The notes: generated by a model from the letters alone, not told the origin. Shown: positions 26,641 through 36,098, numbered from the stretch's first letter. The stretch: DNA of 52,461 bases from Acidobacteriota bacterium (GCA_028875575.1 JAPPDF010000002.1:1-52461); one strand, 5' to 3'. Made by a program: numbers and translations.

Positions 26641-26886
26641 AGCTCGCATTTCTCACCAGGGGGCGTGATCCTGGCGCAGTAATTTTCCCCTCAGCGCGTG
26701 CTCGGGAGCGAAGAGCGTAGCGGTTTCTACGGTCGAGCGAGCATGTGCGCGCTGAGGGGAAAAGGACAAGCCAGGGCGCGCCCAGCGCCGCGTATAGTCG
26801 CAAGAAGTCCCAACAGGTTCGATAAAGTGCTGAATATAAAAGGTCTTCTTGAAGTACATTCAGCGACCTGGTGAGAAATGCGGGCT
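26641..26886. mobile_element. 246-bp MITE-like element with 20-bp terminal inverted repeats and palindromic core
   Basis: The ends 26641-26660 and 26867-26886 are inverted copies matching at 19 of 20 positions, including a perfect GCATTTCTCACCAGG. Inside, TTTTCCCCTCAGCGCG (26683-26698) pairs perfectly with 26748-26763, and a small inner hairpin (CGTAG...CTACG) sits between them, so a long cruciform is possible. No coding frame fits. A related copy in opposite orientation starts at 52295. The element lies 43 bp after the radical SAM stop and 135 bp before the MFS start, so it forms most of that intergenic region. Confidence 0.7.
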
Positions 26887-27021
26887 TGAGTTCGCCGGCC
26901 TTGCCCAGAGCAAGGTGGTGAGACTCGGACAACTGCCCCGGCCCCTTTCCCGGCTGGCCGAGAGCACCCAGCACAGGTCCCTCCAACACAAGCTTCAGCA
27001 CTCTGTTTCGTAAACACACTC

Positions 27022-28317
27022 ATGACGACTCAACTCACGACGGACCCGCGACGTCGGACCCTTCTGGTCTTCATCTTCGTGATGGCCTTCCAGCAAGGGG
27101 TGACCATCAACCTGCTGCCGGTCCTCTTCACAAGCTTTGCCGAGACCTTCCAGTTGGACCTTCAACAAAGGGGTCAGATCCAGTCCTTCTTTTTCGTGGG
27201 AGCCATGGTGGCTCTGTTCGCTTCCGGGTTCGTGACCGAGCGCATTGCCGCGCGCCGCTCGGCGCTGCTGGCCCTGGGGCTCTCCGGCCTGGGGTCGATC
27301 CTGGTGGCCATGGCGCCCGACTTTGTCCTGCTGCGCCTGGGAGCCGCGGTGATGGGTATGGGGACCCTTTGGGCACTCTCGGTCACCAGCGCCACCATCG
27401 CCGCTCACTTCGCTCCCCAGAGCCAGCGGCTGTTCATGTGGACCATGGCGGTTTTTGCCGCCTCCGGGACGGGCGCACCCTATGGCCTGGGACACCTGGC
27501 GTCCTTCCTGGAGGTGTGGCGGCCCATTCTGTTCGGGGTCGGCCTCTACCTGTGGGTGTCGGGAGTGGCCGTCGCCTTCCTGTTTTGGAGAAGCCTGGGG
27601 GATACCGGTCGTCGCGTCCGGCCGCCCGGATCGGCTGCAGGGCTCCGGCCTGCCGGGCACTCAGCCGGTAACGCAACGCCATGGGAAACATCCGCGGGCT
27701 GGCTCACCGGGATTTTCCGCCGCTACCGTGGTTCGCTCCTGGGACAGGGAGCGCTGCTTCTCATCGGCTTTCTGGTGATTCTGGACAACCTTACCGCCGG
27801 CAACATCGTGGCCTGGACGCCCAACCTCTGTGAAATGCGCTTCGGCCGAGACACTGCCCTGGCCGGTGAGATCATGGGCGCCAACGCGGGCGGCTACCTG
27901 GTGGGTCGCATCATCCTGGGTCTGTTCCTGACAGGACGCTATTCGGACCGGGTCCTGTTGGGATTGTGCTATGCGGGGGGCATGCTGGCCTACAGCCTGC
28001 TGCTTTGGGTTCCCGATCCTCGAATGGCCATTGCCATGATGGTGATGCAGGGGGTGTTCCTTTCAGCCCAGGCTCCCACCGTCTATTCCCTGGCCTCCAC
28101 AAAGTTTCCGGATCGGGCCGGAACGGCCGTTCCTCTGGTCGATGCGATCGGAAGCATCGGAGCCATTTCCGCGCCCCCGCTAATGGGTTGGGCGGCGCAG
28201 CGAATGGGCAGCCTGGAGCGTGCAGCCTGGTTCCTTCCCCTGACGGGATGCCTGCTGATAGCCATCAGCCTGGGCTGGGAAGCAAAGGATCGGTCGAAGA
28301 AGGAGGGACAGGGGTAA
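27022..28317 (+). CDS. Major facilitator superfamily transporter
   Basis: This is a 431-residue inner-membrane protein with about twelve hydrophobic helices in two groups of six, split by a basic, Pro/Gly-rich central loop (about residues 190-225, RSLGDTGRRVRPPGSAAGLR). The loop between helices 2 and 3 carries FVTERIAARRSALL, a variant of the MFS signature. Polar residues in the first helix (FQQGVTINLLP) and in WTPNLCEMRFG may line the path. No ribosome site is obvious at 27022, so initiation may be weak or leaderless. The substrate is not predictable. It converges with the bactofilin gene. Confidence 0.85.
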   Translation: MTTQLTTDPRRRTLLVFIFVMAFQQGVTINLLPVLFTSFAETFQLDLQQRGQIQSFFFVGAMVALFASGFVTERIAARRSALLALGLSGLGSILVAMAPDFVLLRLGAAVMGMGTLWALSVTSATIAAHFAPQSQRLFMWTMAVFAASGTGAPYGLGHLASFLEVWRPILFGVGLYLWVSGVAVAFLFWRSLGDTGRRVRPPGSAAGLRPAGHSAGNATPWETSAGWLTGIFRRYRGSLLGQGALLLIGFLVILDNLTAGNIVAWTPNLCEMRFGRDTALAGEIMGANAGGYLVGRIILGLFLTGRYSDRVLLGLCYAGGMLAYSLLLWVPDPRMAIAMMVMQGVFLSAQAPTVYSLASTKFPDRAGTAVPLVDAIGSIGAISAPPLMGWAAQRMGSLERAAWFLPLTGCLLIAISLGWEAKDRSKKEGQG

Positions 28318-28442
28318 CCGGTTGTCCACGGGGAAGCATTGCCGGGTGGAGTAATTCAGAAGCCGCCCAGGGCCGGGGCGCACCCCTCTCTTTCAGTGGG
28401 GCTGGATTCGGGTTCGGCGGAACAGAAGGTCGGGAACCGGCC

Positions 28443-29057
28443 TCAGGGAGAGGCTTTGGTGATCGGCGGCGTTTCAGGAGGTTTGGCGCGCGGTACCGCG
28501 GCTGGCTTGGTCTCGACGCGTGGAGTTTTGGGCGCCGCCGGCTTGGGGGCCTTAACCTCAGGCGCGGTTTTCACCATCTCGACACTGCCCTTGAGTCGGG
28601 CGCCGTCGGCAATCGAAATCCGATTGGAACGAATGCTACCCACCACCGAGCCCACCGGGGTGATCTCTACCCTGTCCTGGGCAACCACGTCCCCAACCAC
28701 GGATCCGGCAACGATGACGTTGGCGGCTTGAATATCGGCCTGAATCCGGGCCTTGGGGCCAACCCGAAGCACCTGGTTTCGAAGGTCGATCTTTCCCTCC
28801 ACCCGCGAGTCGATGGTCACGTCCTGGCTTCCCGACAATTCGCCTCGGATAACAAAAGTATCCCCCAGGTAGTTCTCTTTCCTGGGCTCTGCGGGAGCGG
28901 GCGTCGGCTTGGGGGACGACTGCGCTCGCGGCTGCACCGGGGTTTTGCTTTCCGGGGCACCAGCGAAAGTCTGCTTCTCTCTTCCGGGGAGGATGCGGCC
29001 CGCCCAGCCCTTCAGCGACCCGGTTTGCTTTGCCTTGGAATCCTTGGAAGTGTCCAT
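28443..29057 (-). CDS. Bactofilin (polymer-forming cytoskeletal protein)
   Basis: This 204-residue protein has the bactofilin organisation: a disordered N-terminus rich in Lys, Pro and Ser (residues 1-60), a central right-handed beta-helix domain (about 62-160), and a Pro/Lys/Ala-rich disordered tail. The central domain has six-residue periodic strands such as TFVIRGELSGSQDVTIDS, the IDLRNQVLRVGPKARI strands and GSVVGDVVAQDRVEI. Bactofilins polymerise without nucleotides into filaments that place cell-wall or polar proteins. I use the ATG at 29057, preceded by GGGA; an in-frame TTG four codons upstream lacks a ribosome site. No peptidase partner gene is adjacent. Confidence 0.9.
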   Translation of the reverse strand: MDTSKDSKAKQTGSLKGWAGRILPGREKQTFAGAPESKTPVQPRAQSSPKPTPAPAEPRKENYLGDTFVIRGELSGSQDVTIDSRVEGKIDLRNQVLRVGPKARIQADIQAANVIVAGSVVGDVVAQDRVEITPVGSVVGSIRSNRISIADGARLKGSVEMVKTAPEVKAPKPAAPKTPRVETKPAAVPRAKPPETPPITKASP

Positions 29058-29185
29058 TTTTAGTCCCAATCAGACCGAAAGGAAAATTGCCTGGGCGTCC
29101 CGGCGTTTGGACCTGACTTGCCGTTAGCCGGCTGGAATCAGCACATTATAACCCGCTCAAACCAGGATCGAAAGCCTCAAAGCCT

Positions 29186-32100
29186 TCAGAAATTCAGGCG
29201 CAGCGACAACTGGAACTGTCTCGGATCGAATGCCGAGGTGAAGGAGAAGGGCTCGGTGACCGGTCCCCGGCGGCCTACCAGCCGGGAGGGGAGTTCATCG
29301 ATGCTCACGTCGCCGACCGTGCTGTTGATTTGCTTGAAGTTGGTGCGGTTGAACAGATTGAAGGCCTCGGCGATCAGCCCCAGAGTCCAGGTCTCGGTCA
29401 GCGGAATCTCCCGGTTCAGCCGGAGGTCGACGGAGAAGAAGTCGGGCCCAATGCCCACATTGCGGCCTACGCCCCAGGGACGGTGGGTGTCGACATGGCG
29501 GTCACCCACGCTGTCGAAGCCCGAGTTGAGATTGAAGGGAGCACCCGAGCGGGCGCTCATGATGGCCGAGACCGTGAAGTCCCGGATCAGGGCGTGACCG
29601 AATCCTCTGCCGGTGCCCGATCTCCAGGGGAGATCCACCACGGTGTAGGCCACGAAGTTGTGTTTCCGGTGGAAGGCGGAAAGCGCCCACTCCGACCTGG
29701 CGTCCCACTGCAAGTGCGGCTGGAACGCAGAATTGTAGTCGGTGTTCTCGTCCATGGTCTTGCTCCAGGTGTAGTGGGCCGAGAGGGTGAATCCGTCGAA
29801 GAAGCGTTTCCGGAACTGGGCCATAAAGGCGTGGTAGGAGGAATTGGCCCAACTGCCGTAGATGTTGTTCTGCAGCACCAGCGGATTGTGAAAGCCCACG
29901 ATGGGGCGTCCCAGCTCGTTGGTTCCCGCCTGGTAGACGTTGGTGTCCAGGGGGCGGATGATGTGCACCCCCCGGTTGAAGTTGTATCCCAGCGAGACGG
30001 TGTAGCCGTCGGCCACCTCGCGCTGGATCTCGAGGCTGGCCTGCTGGGAATAGGGATTGACGGTGTCGTCGGCCACATCGAACTGCACCCGCAGCGGAAG
30101 CCCCGGTCCCGGATCGATCCCGTGGATGGCCAGGTCCTGAGCCGTGATGGAACGGGTCCCCAGGATGCCCCGCTGCAGGGCGGTGTGGTAAATCTCTGCC
30201 GAGGTAAGCAGATCGCCGGTCAGCGCGCTGTTGATTCCCTCCAACCCGGTCAGCGGGATGAACACCTGGAAGATCCGTCCCTGCTCTCCCAGCAATTCCC
30301 GGATGTAGGTGATATGGCTATCGATCCTGGCGTAATAGATTCCGAAGCCCCCGCGTACCACCATCCTTGGATCGGGGCTCCAGGCGAAACCCAGCCTGGG
30401 CGCAACGTTGTTCTTGTCGGTCGGGAATTGGGTCTTGACCTCGAACTCGTGACGGCCGCCCAGCGTCAGTTGCAGATTGGGTCTCAGGCGCCAGGAGGCT
30501 TCGGCGAAGAAGTTGAAATAGTTCTTCCATCCGATCCAGTAGGGCTCGCCGAAGCCTTGCTGGTAAATGAGCGGCAGCCCCAGGGCATAGGCCTGCAGGG
30601 AGGAGATCGGTTCGTCGATCGCGGCCGCATGCTGGGGCTGTCCGAACGCCGTCAGAGCGCCCTGCAGGAGTTGCGCCCCCCCTCCGCCGATGGCGTTATC
30701 GATTATGACGTAGAGCGGTATCGCCTCGCCAAACTGAAAGCTCCCTCCAAAGAAGGTCTCCGACCTGACGCTGAAACGCGAGCCCCCGGCGTCGACGCCG
30801 AACTTGTAGGTATGCGGGCCGGAAGTTCGGGTGAAATTCTGCCGCACCTGGCCGGCGCGTTCCACGACGCGGGCCGGCAGGATCAGGTTCCGTCCGAACA
30901 GGCCGAACCCGTTGATGTCGATCGCCGGGCCATAGGGGTCGGTCGGAAACACGCCGAAGTCGTGATAGTTGAATCCCAGGAGGGTTTCGCTGGCCAATTC
31001 CGGGTTGATCAGCAGCGTATTGCCCAGTGCCACCCCGAAATCGTTGGTGTGGGCACTCCGGCCGCGGCTGTTTGAGACCAGCGATCCGAACTGCGTATTC
31101 TCGCTGTCGGAGCCGGTCCAGTTGACCCGGGTGAACAGCGTGTGTCCATCCCCCACCGTGTGGTCGAAACGCCCTAGGAACTGCTGGCGTTCCTCCCCGA
31201 ACGGAAACACCCCGCTGTTTTGCTCGAACAGGGAGACGACGTGGGGGTAGTTCCCAGGAGTCAGCGCTGCCGCAAACTCGTCCAGCAGCGGCGGCGGGAT
31301 CAGCCCCGCCGCGCCCAGACCCGCCATCAGGCCCTGCTGCGAGGGCGGCAGCTCGTAGAGAAACGAGTCGTCCCGCAGCAGCGGAACGAAGACCGATTCG
31401 TGGCGGTCCAGCCGTTCGTAGGCGCCGTAGAAAAACGTCCCCTCCCGGCCCAGCGGTCCGCCGATGGAGGCGCCGCTCTGCGCTCGCGTGTAGGCCGACT
31501 TCTCCGGATCGAAGTAGTTGCGGGCCTGCACGTGGCGGTTGCGGAGCAGCCCGAACAGGCTGCCGTGCAACTGGCTGGTTCCGCCCTTGGTCACGATGTT
31601 GATGGCGCCGCCCGGCGCCCCGCCCAGCTCGGCCGAGAACGTGTTGCGGTTCACCTGGAACTCCTGCACCGCCGCCTGGGTGACGGTGGAGCGAACCGTT
31701 CCCGTGTCGAAGACGTTGTTCAAGCCGTCCAGCATGAAGGTATTGTTCCGCCCGCTGCCCCCCCCGATGCCCAGCCCGGAATGCGGCGTGACCACGATGC
31801 GGCCGTCCCGGTCATCGACCATGTCGTTGGTGCTGACCACTCCCGGGGTCAGCAGAGCCAAGTCCAGGTAGTCCCGGCGGTTGATGGGGAGGTTCTCGAT
31901 GCGGACGGAGTCGATATAGTCGGCCTGCGTCGTCTGATGGGTGTCGATCGCCGGGCGCTCGGCTACGGCTGAAACCACGATGCTCTTGGTGGCCGCGCCC
32001 AGGGTCAGCTCCGGCGAAAAGGCCGCGGTCTCTCCCACGCGGACCTCGAAGTTCTCGGCCACGTAGGGGAGAAAACCGTCCGCCTCGAAACGCAGCGTGT

Positions 32101-32353
32101 AGAGCCCAGGCATGACGTGGCTGAAGACATACTTGCCCAGCGGGGAGCTGACGGTTTCCCGCTCCACATCGCGTTCCTGGTCCAAGGCCGTCACGGTGAC
32201 GCCCGGTATGACGGCTTGCGTCTGATCGAACACGTACCCCTGGATGCGGCCGCCCTTGGTCTGGGCGCCCGACAGGGAGGCGCCGGCCAGAACCAGAATG
32301 ACGGCTGCCGCCCATCGACGGCCCCAGGCGTAGAGTGGTGGTGTCAATCGCAT
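29186..32353 (-). CDS. TonB-dependent receptor with carboxypeptidase-regulatory-like N-terminal domain (Oar type)
   Basis: This 1055-residue outer-membrane receptor starts with a Sec signal peptide (WAAAVILVLAGASLSGA), then a carboxypeptidase-regulatory-like domain (GRIQGYVFDQTQAVIPGVTV, about residues 35-115). A plug domain follows (about 120-230) with DYLDLALLTPGV, NNTFMLDGLNN and GGAPGGAINIVTKGGTSQ. A long barrel ends in a terminal Phe (QLSLRLNF), as expected for barrel insertion. Such proteins import large substrates or act in protein secretion using TonB energy. AAGGAAG precedes the ATG at 32353; an upstream in-frame start lacks support. It is divergent from the Tsx-like porin gene. Confidence 0.9.
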   Translation of the reverse strand: MRLTPPLYAWGRRWAAAVILVLAGASLSGAQTKGGRIQGYVFDQTQAVIPGVTVTALDQERDVERETVSSPLGKYVFSHVMPGLYTLRFEADGFLPYVAENFEVRVGETAAFSPELTLGAATKSIVVSAVAERPAIDTHQTTQADYIDSVRIENLPINRRDYLDLALLTPGVVSTNDMVDDRDGRIVVTPHSGLGIGGGSGRNNTFMLDGLNNVFDTGTVRSTVTQAAVQEFQVNRNTFSAELGGAPGGAINIVTKGGTSQLHGSLFGLLRNRHVQARNYFDPEKSAYTRAQSGASIGGPLGREGTFFYGAYERLDRHESVFVPLLRDDSFLYELPPSQQGLMAGLGAAGLIPPPLLDEFAAALTPGNYPHVVSLFEQNSGVFPFGEERQQFLGRFDHTVGDGHTLFTRVNWTGSDSENTQFGSLVSNSRGRSAHTNDFGVALGNTLLINPELASETLLGFNYHDFGVFPTDPYGPAIDINGFGLFGRNLILPARVVERAGQVRQNFTRTSGPHTYKFGVDAGGSRFSVRSETFFGGSFQFGEAIPLYVIIDNAIGGGGAQLLQGALTAFGQPQHAAAIDEPISSLQAYALGLPLIYQQGFGEPYWIGWKNYFNFFAEASWRLRPNLQLTLGGRHEFEVKTQFPTDKNNVAPRLGFAWSPDPRMVVRGGFGIYYARIDSHITYIRELLGEQGRIFQVFIPLTGLEGINSALTGDLLTSAEIYHTALQRGILGTRSITAQDLAIHGIDPGPGLPLRVQFDVADDTVNPYSQQASLEIQREVADGYTVSLGYNFNRGVHIIRPLDTNVYQAGTNELGRPIVGFHNPLVLQNNIYGSWANSSYHAFMAQFRKRFFDGFTLSAHYTWSKTMDENTDYNSAFQPHLQWDARSEWALSAFHRKHNFVAYTVVDLPWRSGTGRGFGHALIRDFTVSAIMSARSGAPFNLNSGFDSVGDRHVDTHRPWGVGRNVGIGPDFFSVDLRLNREIPLTETWTLGLIAEAFNLFNRTNFKQINSTVGDVSIDELPSRLVGRRGPVTEPFSFTSAFDPRQFQLSLRLNF

Positions 32354-32405
32354 CTGTTGGCTTCCTTCGTTGGCAGAACAGGCTTCTGACAAACAGAGTA
32401 TTGTG

Positions 32406-32434
32406 TTGAATAGCGGAATGCCTGACTGTACATT
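32406..32434 (+). promoter_or_regulatory. Candidate promoter for the Tsx-like/NCS2 gene pair
   Basis: TTGAAT at 32406-32411, a 17-bp spacer and TACATT at 32429-32434 form a moderate sigma70-like pair on the plus strand, about 84 bp upstream of the GTG at 32518. It lies in the 164-bp gap shared with the divergent TonB receptor gene. This is a pattern match only. Confidence 0.3.
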
Positions 32435-32517
32435 CTACGGCCAAAGTCAAGCGAGAGGCGGTTTTCTCACCGGATTTGTCCGTTTTTGGGGTATTGTTCC
32501 GCACAAAAGGAGCACCT

Positions 32518-33309
32518 GTGGCCCGACACCCCTTCCGGACCGGACTGCTGAGATGGATTGCGACCGCCTGCCTGGTGCTGGCGGCCACGGCCACGGCAGC
32601 CAGCCAGGCCGAATTCCACTACCAGTACGGCAAGCTCGCCAACCCCTTCTCCGGCGCTCAGGAGAATACCTCCATCCTGACCGTGCAGCATGCGACCGGA
32701 TGGAAGTTGGGAGACAGTTTCTTTTTCCTCGACATTCTCAACGACGGACTCCAGGACGGTTTCAACGACAAGGACCTCTACGGCGAATGGTACCCGACCC
32801 TGAGCCTCGGCAAGGTATCCGGCAAGAAGTTCCAACTGGGACCGATCCGGGATATCTCCATCATCGGCGGCATCAACTTCGGCGCCGACGCCAACGTCTT
32901 CAAATATCTGCCCGGCGTGCGAGCCTCCTGGAAGGTGCCGGGCTTTGCCTTCCTCAACACCGACGTGATGGCATACATCGACGGGAACAGCGGAGCCGCC
33001 AGCGGTGGCGCGCCCCGGACCAGCAACAGCTTCACGGTCGACGTCAATTGGGCGCTGCCGTTCCGAGTGGGCGGCCAATCCTTCCTGATGGGCGGTCATG
33101 CCGAGTATGTGGGTGCGAGCACGGACGAGTTCGGCAACCGTGTCAAAGGGTGGGTTCTGGCGCAGCCCCAACTCACCTGGGATCTGGGCGCCGCCTTCGG
33201 AGCGGCAAATCACTTGCTGGTGGGAATCGAGTACCAGTACTGGCGCAACAAACTGGGTGTGGAGGAAGACGAGTACGCCCCGCAGCTGCTGCTGATCTGG
33301 CGGTTTTGA
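32518..33309 (+). CDS. Tsx/OmpK-like outer-membrane channel
   Basis: This 263-residue outer-membrane protein resembles the nucleoside-specific channel-forming Tsx family (PF03502). After a signal peptide (LLRWIATACLVLAATATAAS) the mature protein opens with EFHYQYGKLANPF, the usual first strand. It continues with amphipathic strands (FFFLDILNDG, IIGGINFGADANVFKYLPG) and ends in a Phe (LLLIWRF). The GTG at 32518 is chosen because AAAGGAG lies five bases before it and the signal peptide follows; an in-frame TTG at 32476 lacks a ribosome site. The NCS2 permease gene 141 bp downstream supports a nucleoside or nucleobase uptake role. Confidence 0.8.
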   Translation: MARHPFRTGLLRWIATACLVLAATATAASQAEFHYQYGKLANPFSGAQENTSILTVQHATGWKLGDSFFFLDILNDGLQDGFNDKDLYGEWYPTLSLGKVSGKKFQLGPIRDISIIGGINFGADANVFKYLPGVRASWKVPGFAFLNTDVMAYIDGNSGAASGGAPRTSNSFTVDVNWALPFRVGGQSFLMGGHAEYVGASTDEFGNRVKGWVLAQPQLTWDLGAAFGAANHLLVGIEYQYWRNKLGVEEDEYAPQLLLIWRF

Positions 33310-33450
33310 CAGACCCTGCAATAGAGGTCGGGGCGCGGCCGAGGCGCACCGCCGCCTTGGCCGCCGTCCGAGTTTCACCCGCCGGGGCCGCGTTCACGAG
33401 GTCCCGCCAAACGTTTCACCCGTATGTAAAGCATGTAAAGGAAGAACAAC

Positions 33451-35244
33451 ATGGAAGCTCAAGACACCGCCCGGAATGCCGCCGTGCGCTATGAACCCGA
33501 CGAGAAGCCGCCGATATTGCTGTCGCTGGGCCTCGGACTGCAACTGGCCGTCCTCTGCGTTGCTGGCGTCGTACTGACTCCAGCCATCGTGATTCGGGTG
33601 GCCGGAGGAAGCGAAGCCTTCCTCTCCTGGGCCGTGTTCGCCGCGTTGGCTGTCAGCGGGGTCACCACACTCGTCCAGGCGGTACGCTTGGGCCGCATCG
33701 GCGCCGGCTACGTTTTGTTGATGGGGACCTCGGGCGCGTTCATCGCGGTCTGCATCACGGCCATTGCCGAGGGCGGGCCGGCGATGCTGGCCACGCTGGT
33801 GATTGCCTCCTCGCTTTTCCAGTTCGGACTGGCCGCCCGGCTTTCGCTCTTTCGGCGGATCCTGACACCGGCGGTGGCGGGAACCGTCATCATGCTGATT
33901 CCGGTGACGGTCATGCCCTTCATCTTCAAGATGCTGAACGATGTGCCGGAAGGGACCCCGTTGAGCGCCTCCGGGACCTCCGCCCTGGTAACGCTGCTGG
34001 TCATCGCCGGTCTGGCGCTGAAGGCCCGTGGCAAACTGCGGTTATGGGCGCCGGTGGTCGGTGTGGCGACAGGATCGGTGGTGGCCGGGTTCTACGGAAT
34101 CTACGACTCCAAGCTCATCGCCGAAGCGGCCTGGGTCGGACTTCCCACGGAAGGATGGCCGGGGCTGGATCTGAGCTTCGGACCCACCTTCTGGGCACTG
34201 CTTCCGGCATTCGTGTTCGTGACCCTGGTGGGCGCCATCGAAACCATCGGGGATGCCGTCGCCATCCAGCGCGTCTCCCACCGACGGACCCAGGCCGTCG
34301 ATTTCCGTGCGGTGCAGGGTGCGGTGGCTGCCGATGGATTGGGAAACCTGCTGTCCGGACTGGGCGGCACCGTTCCGAACACCACCTATTCGAGCAGCGT
34401 ATCGGTGACCGAGCTCACCGGGGTCGGTGCCCGCCGGGTCGGTATGGCGGTGGGCGCCGTGTTCATTGTGATTGCGGTTCTGCCCAAGGCGCCAGCGGTG
34501 CTGCTGGCGATCCCGGGGCCGGTCGCGGCCGCCTACATCACGGTTCTGCTGGCGATGCTGTTCGTGATCGGCATGAGGATCGTCGTACAGGACGGCATCG
34601 ACTACCGCAAGGGGGTTGTGGCCGGGGTGGCTTTCTGGATTGGCGCGGGTTTCCAGAACGGCGCCATATTCCCCGAGTATTTCAACGACTTCGCCGGCGG
34701 ACTGCTGCAGAACGGGATGACTGCCGGCGGCCTGGCCGCCATTCTCATGACGATGTTCCTGGAGTTGACCCAGCCCCGCCGCAGACGGATGGAGACCGAG
34801 TGTCATCTGGCCGCCCTGCCAAAGATCCAGGAGTTCCTCAAATCTTTCGCCGCGGACAACGGCTGGGCGCAGGCGATGCGGAACCGGCTGGACGCGGCTG
34901 TCGAGGAAACCCTGGCGACACTATTCCATCGGGGAGATTCCGACGAGAAGCGAGAGCCGCGCCGACTGCAACTGGTGGCCTTCAAGGAGAACGGCGGCGC
35001 CGTCCTGGAACTGATCGCCTCCAGCCGCGACGAGCAGAATCTTCAGGATCGAATTGCCCTGCTGGGCCGATACGCCGAAGGTCCGGGGGTCGAACGGGAA
35101 ATCTCTCTGCGGTTGCTGCGGCACGTCGCCTCATCGATCCGTCACCAGCAGTACCACAACACCGACATTGTCACCATTCGGGTAAAGGCTCCCCAGCCGG
35201 AGGCAAGCCAAACCTCCGAAAGCGGGTCCGGCAAGGCAGAATAG
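33451..35244 (+). CDS. NCS2 xanthine/uracil-type permease with C-terminal RsbW-like domain
   Basis: This is a 597-residue inner-membrane protein, longer than the usual 430-480 of NCS2 permeases. Residues about 20-440 form the transporter of about 14 helices, with a conserved helix-10-like block (TLVGAIETIGDAVAIQRVS) and GNLLSGLGGTVPNTTYSSS, both typical of the family. Residues about 450-597 are soluble. LPKIQEFLKSFAADNG, RNRLDAAVEETLATLFHRG and a VLELIASSRDEQNLQDR strand resemble a histidine-kinase-type ATPase of the RsbW/anti-sigma kind. The usual N-box Asn is replaced by Ala or Thr, so ATP binding is doubtful. GGAAG precedes the ATG. With the Tsx-like porin it forms a predicted nucleobase uptake pair. 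Confidence 0.85.
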   Translation: MEAQDTARNAAVRYEPDEKPPILLSLGLGLQLAVLCVAGVVLTPAIVIRVAGGSEAFLSWAVFAALAVSGVTTLVQAVRLGRIGAGYVLLMGTSGAFIAVCITAIAEGGPAMLATLVIASSLFQFGLAARLSLFRRILTPAVAGTVIMLIPVTVMPFIFKMLNDVPEGTPLSASGTSALVTLLVIAGLALKARGKLRLWAPVVGVATGSVVAGFYGIYDSKLIAEAAWVGLPTEGWPGLDLSFGPTFWALLPAFVFVTLVGAIETIGDAVAIQRVSHRRTQAVDFRAVQGAVAADGLGNLLSGLGGTVPNTTYSSSVSVTELTGVGARRVGMAVGAVFIVIAVLPKAPAVLLAIPGPVAAAYITVLLAMLFVIGMRIVVQDGIDYRKGVVAGVAFWIGAGFQNGAIFPEYFNDFAGGLLQNGMTAGGLAAILMTMFLELTQPRRRRMETECHLAALPKIQEFLKSFAADNGWAQAMRNRLDAAVEETLATLFHRGDSDEKREPRRLQLVAFKENGGAVLELIASSRDEQNLQDRIALLGRYAEGPGVEREISLRLLRHVASSIRHQQYHNTDIVTIRVKAPQPEASQTSESGSGKAE

Positions 35245-35369
35245 CGGCTTTCAGCCGGGCTGGCGCCGGCCTGGGGGTGCCCATCCGGCTCTCTGTTGCC
35301 ATTGCATCCGTTGTCAGGACGCCGTGTGGCAACCGGGGCGCCGCGCTCCGACGGCCAGGGCCAACGCCA

Positions 35370-36098
35370 ATGTCAACATACGACGCCATTGCCGAAGAGT
35401 ACCGGGACTCCAAGCAACTGCCGTTCCGGGAGCACCTGGAACGTTTCACCCTGTTCCAGCTGCTGGGCGACGTGCGCGGGAAAACGGTCCTGGACATGGC
35501 CTGCGGTGAGGGGTACTACACTCGTCTGCTCAAGCGAGCCGGCGCCTCGGAGGTCACCGGGGTAGACATCTCCGCGGAGATGATTCGACTGGCCGAGGAT
35601 CAGGAAGCAGGGCAACCGCTGGGTTGCACTTACGTCCGGGCGGATGTGACGGCGTTTCGGCCCGAAGTGCCGGTCGACCTGGTGGTGGCCACTTATCTGT
35701 TCAACTATGCAAGTACCGCCGAGCAACTCGGCAGATTTTGCCGGGTCTGCCATGGCGCCCTGAGACCGGGCGGCCGCCTCATCGGCGTCAACGACAACGT
35801 GCGGAATATCCCGCCCGGCCCCGCTTCGCTGAGGAAATACGGACTGGAGAGATCCTGCCCCAATCCCGCGGCCGAGGGGGATGTCGTCCGCTACACCATC
35901 ACCAATGCCGACGGACACCGGTTCCAGTTCGACAATTTCTACCTGACACCCGAGACCTACGGGGCCGCGTTCCGAAAGGCCGGATTTCGAGAATTTCGGT
36001 GGGTGGACCTCTGGCTATCCCCCTCGCAGAGCGGCAATCCCTTCTGGGACGATTTCTTGAGCAATCCCCCAATCGCCGCTTTCACGGCCACCAGGTGA
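35370..36098 (+). CDS. Class I SAM-dependent methyltransferase
   Basis: This 242-residue methyltransferase shows motif I, VLDMACGEGYYTRLL (near residue 37), the acidic residue after strand 2 in VTGVDIS, a motif-II-like VDLVVATYLFNYA and GALRPGGRLIGVND (motif III). The start at 35370 (MSTYDAIAEEYRDS) is the normal beginning of this family; the open frame continues far upstream only because it is a GC-rich shadow of the NCS2 gene. There is no strong ribosome site. It follows the permease by 125 bp and converges with the second TonB receptor. The substrate is not predictable; small molecules are usual for this type. Confidence 0.85.
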   Translation: MSTYDAIAEEYRDSKQLPFREHLERFTLFQLLGDVRGKTVLDMACGEGYYTRLLKRAGASEVTGVDISAEMIRLAEDQEAGQPLGCTYVRADVTAFRPEVPVDLVVATYLFNYASTAEQLGRFCRVCHGALRPGGRLIGVNDNVRNIPPGPASLRKYGLERSCPNPAAEGDVVRYTITNADGHRFQFDNFYLTPETYGAAFRKAGFREFRWVDLWLSPSQSGNPFWDDFLSNPPIAAFTATR

